Shown here piece after piece: positions 57,145 to 64,000 of a stretch of 64,000 bases of DNA. The first letter of the stretch is position 1. Every line of letters begins with the position of its first letter. Origin of the DNA: Allobosea sp. (GTDB taxonomy: Bacteria > Pseudomonadota > Alphaproteobacteria > Rhizobiales > Kaistiaceae). The notes under the pieces are model-generated. The model ran no database searches. It saw only the letters and a list, made by a program, of their open reading frames with translations, and was not told the DNA's origin. The stretch is taken from positions 1 to 64,000 of the forward strand of contig JAFKFV010000020.1 of the NCBI GenBank assembly GCA_017307955.1, in the 5' to 3' direction. The position numbers were made by a program, and so were the translations under genes.

Positions 57145-58562
57145 GCCGAGGCCTCCCCATTTCCTTCGAGTGCGATGCGGCCGGTCGCAGCCGGCCGATG
57201 GCCGGCTTCAGCGCGGTTATTCCGGCGGGCGTCGAACAGCAGGAACGGCCTGAGGACGGCGGTCGCCATGTTGTCGATGGTCCAGCGCCGCATGACCCAG
57301 ACCGTCGCGATCAGGTTCGAGGCGACATTCATCGAGAGCCCGGCAACGGCGATGCCCATCAGCCCGTAGACGCGGGCGAGGCCGTAGAGCAGCGCGAGAT
57401 AGAAGACGAAGAGGATGGAGCGACCGATCAGGAAATAGCGCTCGCCACCACCGATCATGAGCAGCCACGAGCCGGGGCCGAAGAAAGCGAGCGAAACGGC
57501 GGAGAGGCACAGCACGACGAGGACGTCGTGATGCTGCGCGAAATCGGCGTTGAACAGCACGAGCACATGATCGCCGATCACCACGAGGCAGAGCGCGCCC
57601 ATCAATGAGATGATGAAGCTCGCCGCCGACAGCCGGCCAACCAGCCGCTGCGCGCCCGTTACGTCGCTGGCCTGGAATCGCGCGGCGATCATCGGGATGC
57701 CGACCGTATCGATGGCGGCGACGGGCAGCGTCAGGAACATCGCGATCCGGAGCGCCACGAAATAGAACGCCGCCTGGTCGAGCCCCAGCGCCGCGCCGAT
57801 GACGATGGTCTCCAGATAGGCCGAGGCCGAGTTGAGGCAGTTGTTGGCGATGAAGTACCAGCTCTCCTTGCGCCACTGGCGCCGGGTAGCGGCGTCGGTG
57901 CGGCCGGCAGTGCCGAGCCAGTCAAGGCCCTCGTCGCGCACGAAATGGGCGAGCTGGAAGAGCGTCACCGCCCCCAGGAGGATTGTCACGGCCCAGAAAG
58001 CCGCGGCGCCGCCGACGAGAAGGCCGGCCGCGGCAAGCCCGCCGAGCGCCAGCGCCGAAGCGATGCGCCAGACGATCTCGCGCGGCGTCAGCGACAGGTT
58101 GATGCGGCCATGGATGCGGAAATAGTTCTGCAGATATTCGCTGAGCGCGAAGATCGCCGCGAAGATGAGCGCGACATGCAGTTCGTCATAGGGCGAGGGC
58201 AGGCGGTCGCGGATCAGGAAGCTGGCTGCGGCGCCGGCGATGAGCAGCCCGGTGCCGAGCAGCAGCCAGCGGGCATTGACGCGTAGCAGCGCGTTGTTGC
58301 CGTGGTGGTCGAGCCCGACACCGGAGCGGTAGTGCTTTACGACCAGGATCTGCTGCCCGAGCACGAAGACGAGGCCGAGCGCGCTGCCGAGCGAGAACAG
58401 GAAGACATAGAGGCCGTATTCCGTGGTCGGCAGCGCATGGCTCGCCACCAGCAGCACGACGAAGGAAAGGACCGCGCTCCCGAAGCGCGACGTGAAGGCC
58501 GAGGCGAAGCGGCCCGCGCCCGGCCGGCCGCGCAGATCGGCGATGATCCGGCGGAGGCTCAT
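57141..58562 (-). CDS. Polysaccharide repeat-unit flippase (Wzx/PST family)
   Basis: 473 residues with about twelve to fourteen transmembrane helices, no signal peptide. The N-terminal GSAVLSFVVLLVASHALPTTEYGLYVFLFS helix pair with ALPTTEYG is typical of oligosaccharide flippases of the MOP superfamily. It should move the lipid-linked EPS repeat from the inner to the outer face of the cytoplasmic membrane. Four-base overlaps couple it to the GT4 gene before and the tandem hydrolase after. Confidence 0.88.
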   Translation of the reverse strand: MSLRRIIADLRGRPGAGRFASAFTSRFGSAVLSFVVLLVASHALPTTEYGLYVFLFSLGSALGLVFVLGQQILVVKHYRSGVGLDHHGNNALLRVNARWLLLGTGLLIAGAAASFLIRDRLPSPYDELHVALIFAAIFALSEYLQNYFRIHGRINLSLTPREIVWRIASALALGGLAAAGLLVGGAAAFWAVTILLGAVTLFQLAHFVRDEGLDWLGTAGRTDAATRRQWRKESWYFIANNCLNSASAYLETIVIGAALGLDQAAFYFVALRIAMFLTLPVAAIDTVGIPMIAARFQASDVTGAQRLVGRLSAASFIISLMGALCLVVIGDHVLVLFNADFAQHHDVLVVLCLSAVSLAFFGPGSWLLMIGGGERYFLIGRSILFVFYLALLYGLARVYGLMGIAVAGLSMNVASNLIATVWVMRRWTIDNMATAVLRPFLLFDARRNNRAEAGHRPAATGRIALEGNGEASA

Positions 58563-59782
58563 CGGGTCGCTTCCCGGGCGGCGAGGGTAGGGACGCAGCG
58601 CCCGCGCACGAGCCGATCAAAGAGATCGCCATAGGCGGCGGCGAGGACGGGCGGCAGATAGCGGCGCGCGGATGCGAGCGCGCCCGTCGAGAAGCGGGCC
58701 ACCGCATCGCGATCGTCGGCGAGGCGCCCGATCGCAGCGGCGAGCGCCGGCGCGTCGCCAGGCGGAAGCGAAATGCCGTTGACGCCGTCGTCGATGGTTT
58801 CGGCGATGCCGCCCGAGCGCGCGCCGATGACCGGCACGCCATGCGCGAAAGCCTCGACGATCACGCGGCCGAACGGCTCCTGGAAGAGCGAGGGGACGAC
58901 CAGGACGTCGATCTCGGGGAAGAAATCGTTCGGATCGGTCCATCCGAGGAAGCGCGTCGTCTCGGCCGGGAAGGCACCCGCGAGCGAGTCCGCATAATCG
59001 CCTTGGCCGCTGCCGGCGACGAGGAAGCGAAGATCCGCGCGACTCGAGAGCGCCCGGGCAGCCTCGGCCAGGATATGCGGCCCCTTCATCGGCGTGTGCA
59101 CGCCGATGAAGCCGATCGTGAGCGGACGTCCGATGGGCGCCGGGCGCGGCCGGGGCGCCATCAGCTTCGGCACGACGCCGGGGATCCGCCGCCGTTCGGC
59201 ATGCGGGAAATAGCCGGCATCGGTATGCCGCGCGATGATGAAGTCGGTTTCGCCGACGACGCCGTCGACGAAGCGGCTCATCGCCTTCTTGCCGATCGAG
59301 GTCGCCTTGCAGGAGGCGCAGGCGCCGGCGCAATTCCGGTCGCCCTTCATCATGCTGCCCTTCCAGCAGAGAAGGAACGTGCTGCGCAGGATGTGGCAGA
59401 CGGGAACACCGGCGGCCCGCGCCGCGGCCCAGGTCGCGACATTGACGTTCTCGATGCTGTCGGTCAGCACCAGATCGGGCGAGAAATCGCGGATTTCGCG
59501 CCGCATGGCGGCATAGGCGCGTGGATTGAAATTCTCCAGCGCATGCCAGGCAGCCTTCTTCCAGGCCGGCCGCGGCACGCGGTAGTTCCAGTAGAGATTG
59601 AGCGTCTCCAGCCGGCGGACGGCAATGCCGTCGAAGACCTCGTCCTTCGCCTCGTCAGCGACATTGAGGACGCGCAATTCGTGGCCGGCGCCTGTGAGCA
59701 GCTTCGCAACCAGCATGGCCGAGACCGGGCCGCCGCCGTCCATGAAGGGCGGAAATGCGGCCGCCGCCATCAGGATCCGCAT
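58559..59782 (-). CDS. Family 4 glycosyltransferase with Cys cluster
   Basis: 407 residues, GT-B. N-terminal AFPPFMDGGGPVSAMLVAKLL is the glycine-rich loop; the donor domain has IGFIGVHTPMKGPHILAEA and VPSLFQEPFGRVIVEAFAHGVPVIG with the conserved Glu pair. Between the domains, Cys139, Cys151, Cys155 and Cys158 (in CAGACASC) form a cluster found in some GT4 enzymes, which may bind a metal. Adds a sugar to the EPS repeat. AAGGGGG precedes the ATG. Second gene of the leftward EPS operon. Confidence 0.88.
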   Translation of the reverse strand: MRILMAAAAFPPFMDGGGPVSAMLVAKLLTGAGHELRVLNVADEAKDEVFDGIAVRRLETLNLYWNYRVPRPAWKKAAWHALENFNPRAYAAMRREIRDFSPDLVLTDSIENVNVATWAAARAAGVPVCHILRSTFLLCWKGSMMKGDRNCAGACASCKATSIGKKAMSRFVDGVVGETDFIIARHTDAGYFPHAERRRIPGVVPKLMAPRPRPAPIGRPLTIGFIGVHTPMKGPHILAEAARALSSRADLRFLVAGSGQGDYADSLAGAFPAETTRFLGWTDPNDFFPEIDVLVVPSLFQEPFGRVIVEAFAHGVPVIGARSGGIAETIDDGVNGISLPPGDAPALAAAIGRLADDRDAVARFSTGALASARRYLPPVLAAAYGDLFDRLVRGRCVPTLAAREATR

Positions 59783-59806
59783 CGCGTCGCCCCCTTGCTG
59801 CTCATT

Positions 59807-60640
59807 TCAGACTTCAGGCCTGAGGCGCTTCGGCAGCGCTTCGATCTCGCGCGCCTGGTCGGCCGGTTTCACGGCAAGGCGGGCGATGCGCAGGCGCAGG
59901 ATCTGCGCCAGGAAGATCGCGAGCCCGCCGGTGTAGCGCCAGCCGAGCCGCTTCGGCTCCTGCATCAGGCGGAACAGCCATTCGAGCCGCGCCGCACGCA
60001 TCCAGCCGGGCGCGCGGGGCACCGTTCCGCTGATGAAATCGAACAGGGCGCCGACGCCGATCAGCACCGGGACCCTCAGCGCGGCGGCGTGGCGGGCTAT
60101 GAAGATTTCCTGCAGCGGGTTGCCCATCGCGACGAGCAGCAGGTCGGCACCCGAGGCGTTGATCTCGGCGATCACTCCCGCCTCGTCGGCGGGGCGCAGA
60201 TAGCCGTGATGGAAGCCGGCAACGCGGTGGCGCGGAAAACGCGCGCCGAGCTGCCGAGCCGCCTCGGCCACGACCGCGGGCTTTGCGCCGAGCAGGTAGA
60301 TCGAAACCGGCTTCGAAGCGGCGGCGAGGATGTCGGGCACGAGATCGGTGCCGTTCAGATTGTCCTCGAAGCCGTGACCCATGAAGAGCGACGAGCAGAT
60401 GTCGAGGCCGACGCCGTCATTGAGGACGAGAAAGCGCGACAGCGTCTCGACATAGGCCGGCGAACGCAGCGCCGAGACCATGGTATTCGCGTTGCAGAAC
60501 GCGATCCGGATCTGGCTGCGGTCGTGGAACGACCTGTCGATCGTCTGAAGCACTTTTTCGCGGGAGGCATAGGGCACGTGGACTCCGCCGACGCGGAGAA
60601 ACCGTGGCACCCAACGCCGATCTGGACCGTCGTAGGACAT
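59807..60640 (-). CDS. WecG/TagA/CpsF family glycosyltransferase
   Basis: 277 residues, GT26. The family core is complete: FCNANTMVSALRSPAYVETL, NDGVGLDICS, NGTDLVPDILAA, IYLLGAKPAVVAEAA, LLVAMGNPLQE and the RAPGWMRAARLEWLFRLMQEPKRL end. Adds N-acetylmannosaminuronate-, ManNAc- or glucose-type sugars early in polymer assembly; the donor cannot be told apart by sequence. No ribosome-binding site is visible before the ATG, so the message may be leaderless or the start further in. First gene of the leftward EPS operon; 276 AT-rich bases separate it from the Wzz-type gene. Confidence 0.9.
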   Translation of the reverse strand: MSYDGPDRRWVPRFLRVGGVHVPYASREKVLQTIDRSFHDRSQIRIAFCNANTMVSALRSPAYVETLSRFLVLNDGVGLDICSSLFMGHGFEDNLNGTDLVPDILAAASKPVSIYLLGAKPAVVAEAARQLGARFPRHRVAGFHHGYLRPADEAGVIAEINASGADLLLVAMGNPLQEIFIARHAAALRVPVLIGVGALFDFISGTVPRAPGWMRAARLEWLFRLMQEPKRLGWRYTGGLAIFLAQILRLRIARLAVKPADQAREIEALPKRLRPEV

Positions 60641-60916
60641 TTGATTCGAGTTTTATTTTTCCGTGACCTGACCGATAACGCATGCCGGCCCCGAAAACAT
60701 CGAACATGATTTGACGTTTCATTTCACTGTTAAGACCTTTTCAACGTTTGCTCGGGAAAGCGGTTAATGATCGTTAATATTTACGGCTGATTGCGATTTA
60801 TTAACCCTGTCTTGGCAGTCTCTCATGCGATGCAGCGTCGGCTTCGCCGCAGTGCGTGAGGATCTTGCCGAGCCCGGCGTGCCGCCCGGCATGGCCGGCG
60901 TCGGGACTTGACGAGG
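60641..60916. promoter_or_regulatory. AT-rich divergent control region of the EPS locus
   Basis: This 276-base gap between the wecG-like gene and the Wzz-type gene is clearly more AT-rich than its surroundings, with several TTAA tracts (for example around 60765-60780 and 60800). It should hold promoters for both EPS directions. One TTAA-N6-TTAA pair is seen at 60765-60778; the spacing is one short of a CtrA box. No firm promoter could be assigned. Confidence 0.5.
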
Positions 60917-62938
60917 ATGGAAATGCTCGCGCGGAGCGATGTCCGGCTCCAGGAGGCAGCGCCGCCGATGCGCCGGCCGCTGGCCTCCATCGACGTGATG
61001 GAGCTGGTCGCGGTCGTGCTGCGCCGCTACCCCATCGTGCTCGGCTTCGGGCTGCTCTTCCTCGTGCTCGCGGCCGCCTACATCCACCGCCAGACGCCCG
61101 TCTATCGCTCGACGGTCGAGATCCTCGTCGATCCGCAGGGCCTGCAGGTCGTGGGGCGCGACATCCTGCCGACCGACAGCTCGGCCTCGATGGATTTCGC
61201 CAATGTCGATACGCAGCCTCTGATCATCGCCTCCACCAATGTCCTCTCCGAGGTCATCCGGCGGCTCGATCTCGAGCATGACCCGTTCTTCGCCGGCAGC
61301 ATGGCCAATTGGCCGGAGGATCGCGCGGCGACGGTAAGCCCGCGCTTCGTGCATGTGCTCGACATGCTGCGCGCCCGCGTTGTCGTGCACCGGGTCGATC
61401 CGTCGCTCGTCTTCCAGGTGACGGTCACGCATGACGACCCCGACAGGGCGGCCGAGATCGCCAACACCATCTCGTCGGTTTACCTCGAGCAGAGCCGCGA
61501 GGCGCGGCTCGCCGCGGCGCGGCAGGCCAATGACACGCTCTTGACCCAGGCGGCGTCGCTGCGCAGCCAGTTCGAGGCGGCGCAGCATCGCGTGGAGCAG
61601 TTCCGCGCCGAGAACGGGCTCGTGGCGACCGGCCAGGGCGGGCTCGTCGTGAACCAGCGCCTGCAGGACCTGACCAGCCGGCTCACCGCGGCGAGCGCCG
61701 AGGTTGCGCAGCTCGAAGCGAGGCGCAACCAGGTGCGCGGCCTCGATCTCGCGGTCGTCGAGGCCGGCGGCATTCCCGAAGCGGTGAGTTCGCCGACCAT
61801 CACGGCGCTGAGGACGCAATATGGCCTCGTCATCCAGCGCCAGGCCGAGCTCGCGCGGACGCTCGGCCCCAACCATCCCGCGCTTCAACGCGCCGATTCC
61901 GAGCGCGATGCGCTGGCGCGGCTGATCGATGCCGAGGTCGCGCGCATCAAGCAGTCGATCGAGGCCGACTATGCCCGCGCCAAGGAGAATCTCGCCGCCC
62001 TGAAGGCGCAGGAGCTGGCGCTGACGCAGACGCAAGCCTCGAGCAACACTGCGGAAATCCGCGCCCGTGAACTGCAGGGCGACGCAGACGCCATCCAGAG
62101 CGTCTACAACGCGGTGCTCAACCGCACCAAGGAACTGGACCTCCAGCAGCAGATCCAGACCAGCAATTCCCGCGTCATCTCGCCGGCCGTTCCGCCGATC
62201 AAGGCCGCGGCGCCGCCGAAGTCGATCGTGCTCGCGGCCGGAACGCTGTTCGGCCTCATCGCCGGTGTCGGGGTCGCTTTCGCCATCGATTTCTTCGCCT
62301 CGGACCCCGTCTCGAAACTGCGCGGCATCAGCGGCAGTCTCGGCACCGAACTCGTCGGCCTGCTGCCCTCGCGCCGCCGCCGCTGGTTCAAGCGCAAGGG
62401 GCAGGCGGTCTTCGATCCGGCCGATCCGGAGGGCGCGGACAGGGAGGCGCTTCTTCCGGCGGCGCAGGCGCTTGCGATCCACCTGACGGACCAGCTGCCG
62501 GCGACGATCCTCATCATCGAGGCCGGGCCGGTCGCGAACGGACCCCGCGTCGCGCGGGGATTGGCGGGAGCGCTCGCCGATCTCGGCGAGGAGACGCTGC
62601 TCTGCTCCGCCGATGACATGTCGACGATGCTGCGCGTCGAGCGCTCGGCGCTGTCGATGCTAACCCGTTCGCATGAAACGCGTTTCGCCGGCGAGGGCAC
62701 GGCGCTGGCCGAGCTTCGCCGGCACCGGACCGATCGCGACGGGCAGGAATTCATCCTGATCGACGGCGGCTCCTCGCGCGATACGAGGACGCTGGCGGCC
62801 AGTTTCGGCTATGTCGACGCGGTGATCGTGGTCGCCACCACGGGTGTGAGCAGCAGCGAGGATGTGCGCGATCTCATCGCCTCGCTCGGCCCGCTCGCCT
62901 CGGTCGCGATCGGCGTCGTCGGCGTCGTCGACCGCTGA
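60917..62938 (+). CDS. Wzz-type polysaccharide chain-length/export protein with degenerate kinase domain
   Basis: 673 residues. A Wzz domain begins near residue 25 with a transmembrane span (about 40-60) and periplasmic part (YRSTVEILVDPQ), then a long coiled coil (about 190-400) with GPNHPALQRADSERDALARL, and a second span near 435-455 after VPPIKAAAPPKS. The C-terminal cytoplasmic part resembles a BY-kinase fold (ATILIIEAGPV), but the Walker A motif is lost (no GKS/T), and there is no Tyr-rich tail, so kinase activity is unlikely. TTG, ATG (60917) and ATG (60923) starts compete. Confidence 0.85.
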   Translation: MEMLARSDVRLQEAAPPMRRPLASIDVMELVAVVLRRYPIVLGFGLLFLVLAAAYIHRQTPVYRSTVEILVDPQGLQVVGRDILPTDSSASMDFANVDTQPLIIASTNVLSEVIRRLDLEHDPFFAGSMANWPEDRAATVSPRFVHVLDMLRARVVVHRVDPSLVFQVTVTHDDPDRAAEIANTISSVYLEQSREARLAAARQANDTLLTQAASLRSQFEAAQHRVEQFRAENGLVATGQGGLVVNQRLQDLTSRLTAASAEVAQLEARRNQVRGLDLAVVEAGGIPEAVSSPTITALRTQYGLVIQRQAELARTLGPNHPALQRADSERDALARLIDAEVARIKQSIEADYARAKENLAALKAQELALTQTQASSNTAEIRARELQGDADAIQSVYNAVLNRTKELDLQQQIQTSNSRVISPAVPPIKAAAPPKSIVLAAGTLFGLIAGVGVAFAIDFFASDPVSKLRGISGSLGTELVGLLPSRRRRWFKRKGQAVFDPADPEGADREALLPAAQALAIHLTDQLPATILIIEAGPVANGPRVARGLAGALADLGEETLLCSADDMSTMLRVERSALSMLTRSHETRFAGEGTALAELRRHRTDRDGQEFILIDGGSSRDTRTLAASFGYVDAVIVVATTGVSSSEDVRDLIASLGPLASVAIGVVGVVDR

Positions 62939-62940
62939 CG

Positions 62941-64000
62941 ATGCGCTCCTTCGCTACCGGCAGCGTCGATCCCGCCTATGGCCGCTTCGATGCCGACGCG
63001 CTCAGGGGGCGGGTGCACGAGCCGGTGATCACGGCGATCCTGGTCGGGGCGCTGACGTTCAACCTCTTGCTCTGCCTCGTGAATACGGTGGCTTTCCGCA
63101 TCTCCGACACGTTGGTGATGGGATCGGAAATGCTGCTCGTCAGCGCTGCCTTCGTGATGGCCGTCAATCGCGGCGTCTCGCTGTGGCTGATCCTCGGCAT
63201 CTTCATGAGCTACATGCTGCTCTTGATGGCGATGCGGCCGGCGGTCGATCTCAAATCGGTGCGCGACTTCCTGATCCCGATCACCTTCTACGCGCTCGGC
63301 CGCCGCTATGCCGATATCCGCCTCGCCGATCGCGCGGCGCTCATTTCCGGCTTCGTCGTGCTCGGATTCGGTCTGTTCGAGTACTTCTTTCTCGACATTT
63401 ATATCAAGTATTTCAACATAATCGCATATTATGTGGCACGTGGAACGGTGGCGGCGAGCGACGTCACCGGCGAGTCCGGGCTCTTCGCCAGCGGGCTCCG
63501 TCCCGACGCGCGAACCATCCTTCCCTTCCTCGGCCAGCACCGCGTGTCGTCGGTGTTCCTCGAGCCGGTCTCGGCCGGCAATTTCGGCGCGATCCTCTAT
63601 GTCTGGGCGCTGGTGCGGAAAGACATGCCTTGGCGCAAGGTGCTGTTCGCACTCGCCGCCATGCCGATCATCCTGGCCGATGCCAGGTTCGGCCTCTATG
63701 TCTGCGTCGCCGCGACGGCGATCCACCTGTCGCCGATCCGGCCGCCGCGCCTCGTCTGGTATGTGCTGCCGATGGCGATCATGCTGGCGCTGGCCATCTA
63801 TGGCTTCACCAGCGCGCAGGTGACCTGGCAGAACGACCTCTCGGGCCGGCTGCTCTGGACGGCGCGGCTCCTGACCTCGCTCGATATCCGCGCCGCCTTC
63901 GGCATCTCGCCTGAGAAGCCGTTCCTGTCGGACTCGGGCTATGCGCTGACGCTGAGCGAGATCGGCATTTTCGGCGCGGTCGGCTTCTGGACGCTGTTCA
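62941..64000 (+). CDS. EPS polymerase/O-antigen-ligase-like membrane protein, 3' end cut by window
   Basis: The first 353 codons are present and open at the window edge. At least eight hydrophobic segments are seen (for example about 30-48, 60-78, 80-98 and 130-148), with a large periplasmic loop near residues 165-205 (GESGLFASGLRPDARTILPF). Topology and place, two bases after the Wzz-type gene, fit a Wzy polymerase or O-antigen ligase. Sequence is diverged and the usual C-terminal loop is not visible, so family is uncertain. Confidence 0.7.
   Translation, partial: MRSFATGSVDPAYGRFDADALRGRVHEPVITAILVGALTFNLLLCLVNTVAFRISDTLVMGSEMLLVSAAFVMAVNRGVSLWLILGIFMSYMLLLMAMRPAVDLKSVRDFLIPITFYALGRRYADIRLADRAALISGFVVLGFGLFEYFFLDIYIKYFNIIAYYVARGTVAASDVTGESGLFASGLRPDARTILPFLGQHRVSSVFLEPVSAGNFGAILYVWALVRKDMPWRKVLFALAAMPIILADARFGLYVCVAATAIHLSPIRPPRLVWYVLPMAIMLALAIYGFTSAQVTWQNDLSGRLLWTARLLTSLDIRAAFGISPEKPFLSDSGYALTLSEIGIFGAVGFWTLF

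Noticed and set aside
60765..60778. CtrA box before the Wzz-type gene
   Set aside because: The two TTAA half-sites are six bases apart, not seven, so the consensus is not met.

Overview
The window is high-GC, gene-dense DNA from an alphaproteobacterium, most likely of the order Hyphomicrobiales (Rhizobiales). The pointers are an ECF-sigma/anti-sigma/EF-hand cassette, an FbpA/FbpB iron importer with Irr-box-like palindromes, a hydroxyproline catabolic trio, a full glycogen locus, rhizobial-style palindromic intergenic repeats and an exopolysaccharide (EPS) locus. The genus cannot be read from the sequence. No tRNA, rRNA, CRISPR array, transposase, prophage or origin was recognised, and no stretch over 300 bases lacks a gene.

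Layout. 1-1.9 kb: ECF sigma factor with anti-sigma partner, EF-hand protein and a truncated periplasmic sensor. 1.9-7.5 kb: AsmA-like protein, acetoacetyl-CoA synthetase and a TadG-like von Willebrand protein. 7.5-10.3 kb: ferric iron ABC importer without its ATPase. 10.4-12.8 kb: rsmE and xseA, divergent. 13.0-14.0 kb: two overlapping orphan genes with looser codon use. 14.1-17.3 kb: a ThDP enzyme and two exported proteins. 17.3-20.5 kb: 4-hydroxyproline epimerase, D-hydroxyproline dehydrogenase and deaminase. 20.7-27.9 kb: transaldolase, beta-mannosidase, PRC-barrel protein, beta-propeller, regulator, small membrane protein and DUF899 protein. 28-31.2 kb: deoxysugar acid pathway (SDR, enolase-superfamily dehydratase, IclR regulator, mutarotase). 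31.4-33 kb: c-di-GMP phosphodiesterase. 33-46.4 kb: glycogen locus, glgA1-glgX1 divergent from glgP-glgB-glgC-glgA2-glgX2. 46.4-49.4 kb: PACE efflux protein and a second, divergent GH2 enzyme. 49.5-52.9 kb: DUF1839 protein, amino acid:[carrier protein] ligase, acyl-CoA dehydrogenase-like flavoprotein and carrier protein. 53-64 kb: EPS genes, with a six-gene minus-strand operon (wecG-like, GT4, flippase, tandem alpha/beta hydrolase, GH5, GT4) and, divergently, a Wzz-type protein and a truncated polymerase.

The most interesting part is the 49.5-52.9 kb module. A free-standing seryl-tRNA-synthetase-like ligase should load an amino acid onto the small carrier protein. The flavoprotein could oxidise the bound residue. 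The DUF1839 protein carries Cys/His/Asp landmarks that resemble the BtrH-type carrier-to-acceptor acyltransferase fold, so it may move the aminoacyl group to an acceptor. Its position next to the EPS operon suggests an aminoacyl decoration of a surface glycan. That is inference; the ligase and carrier family is established, but its physiological role was not known to me.

Most start codons were chosen from ribosome-binding sites, conserved N-termini and overlaps. Where this shortens a longer open frame, the entry says so.
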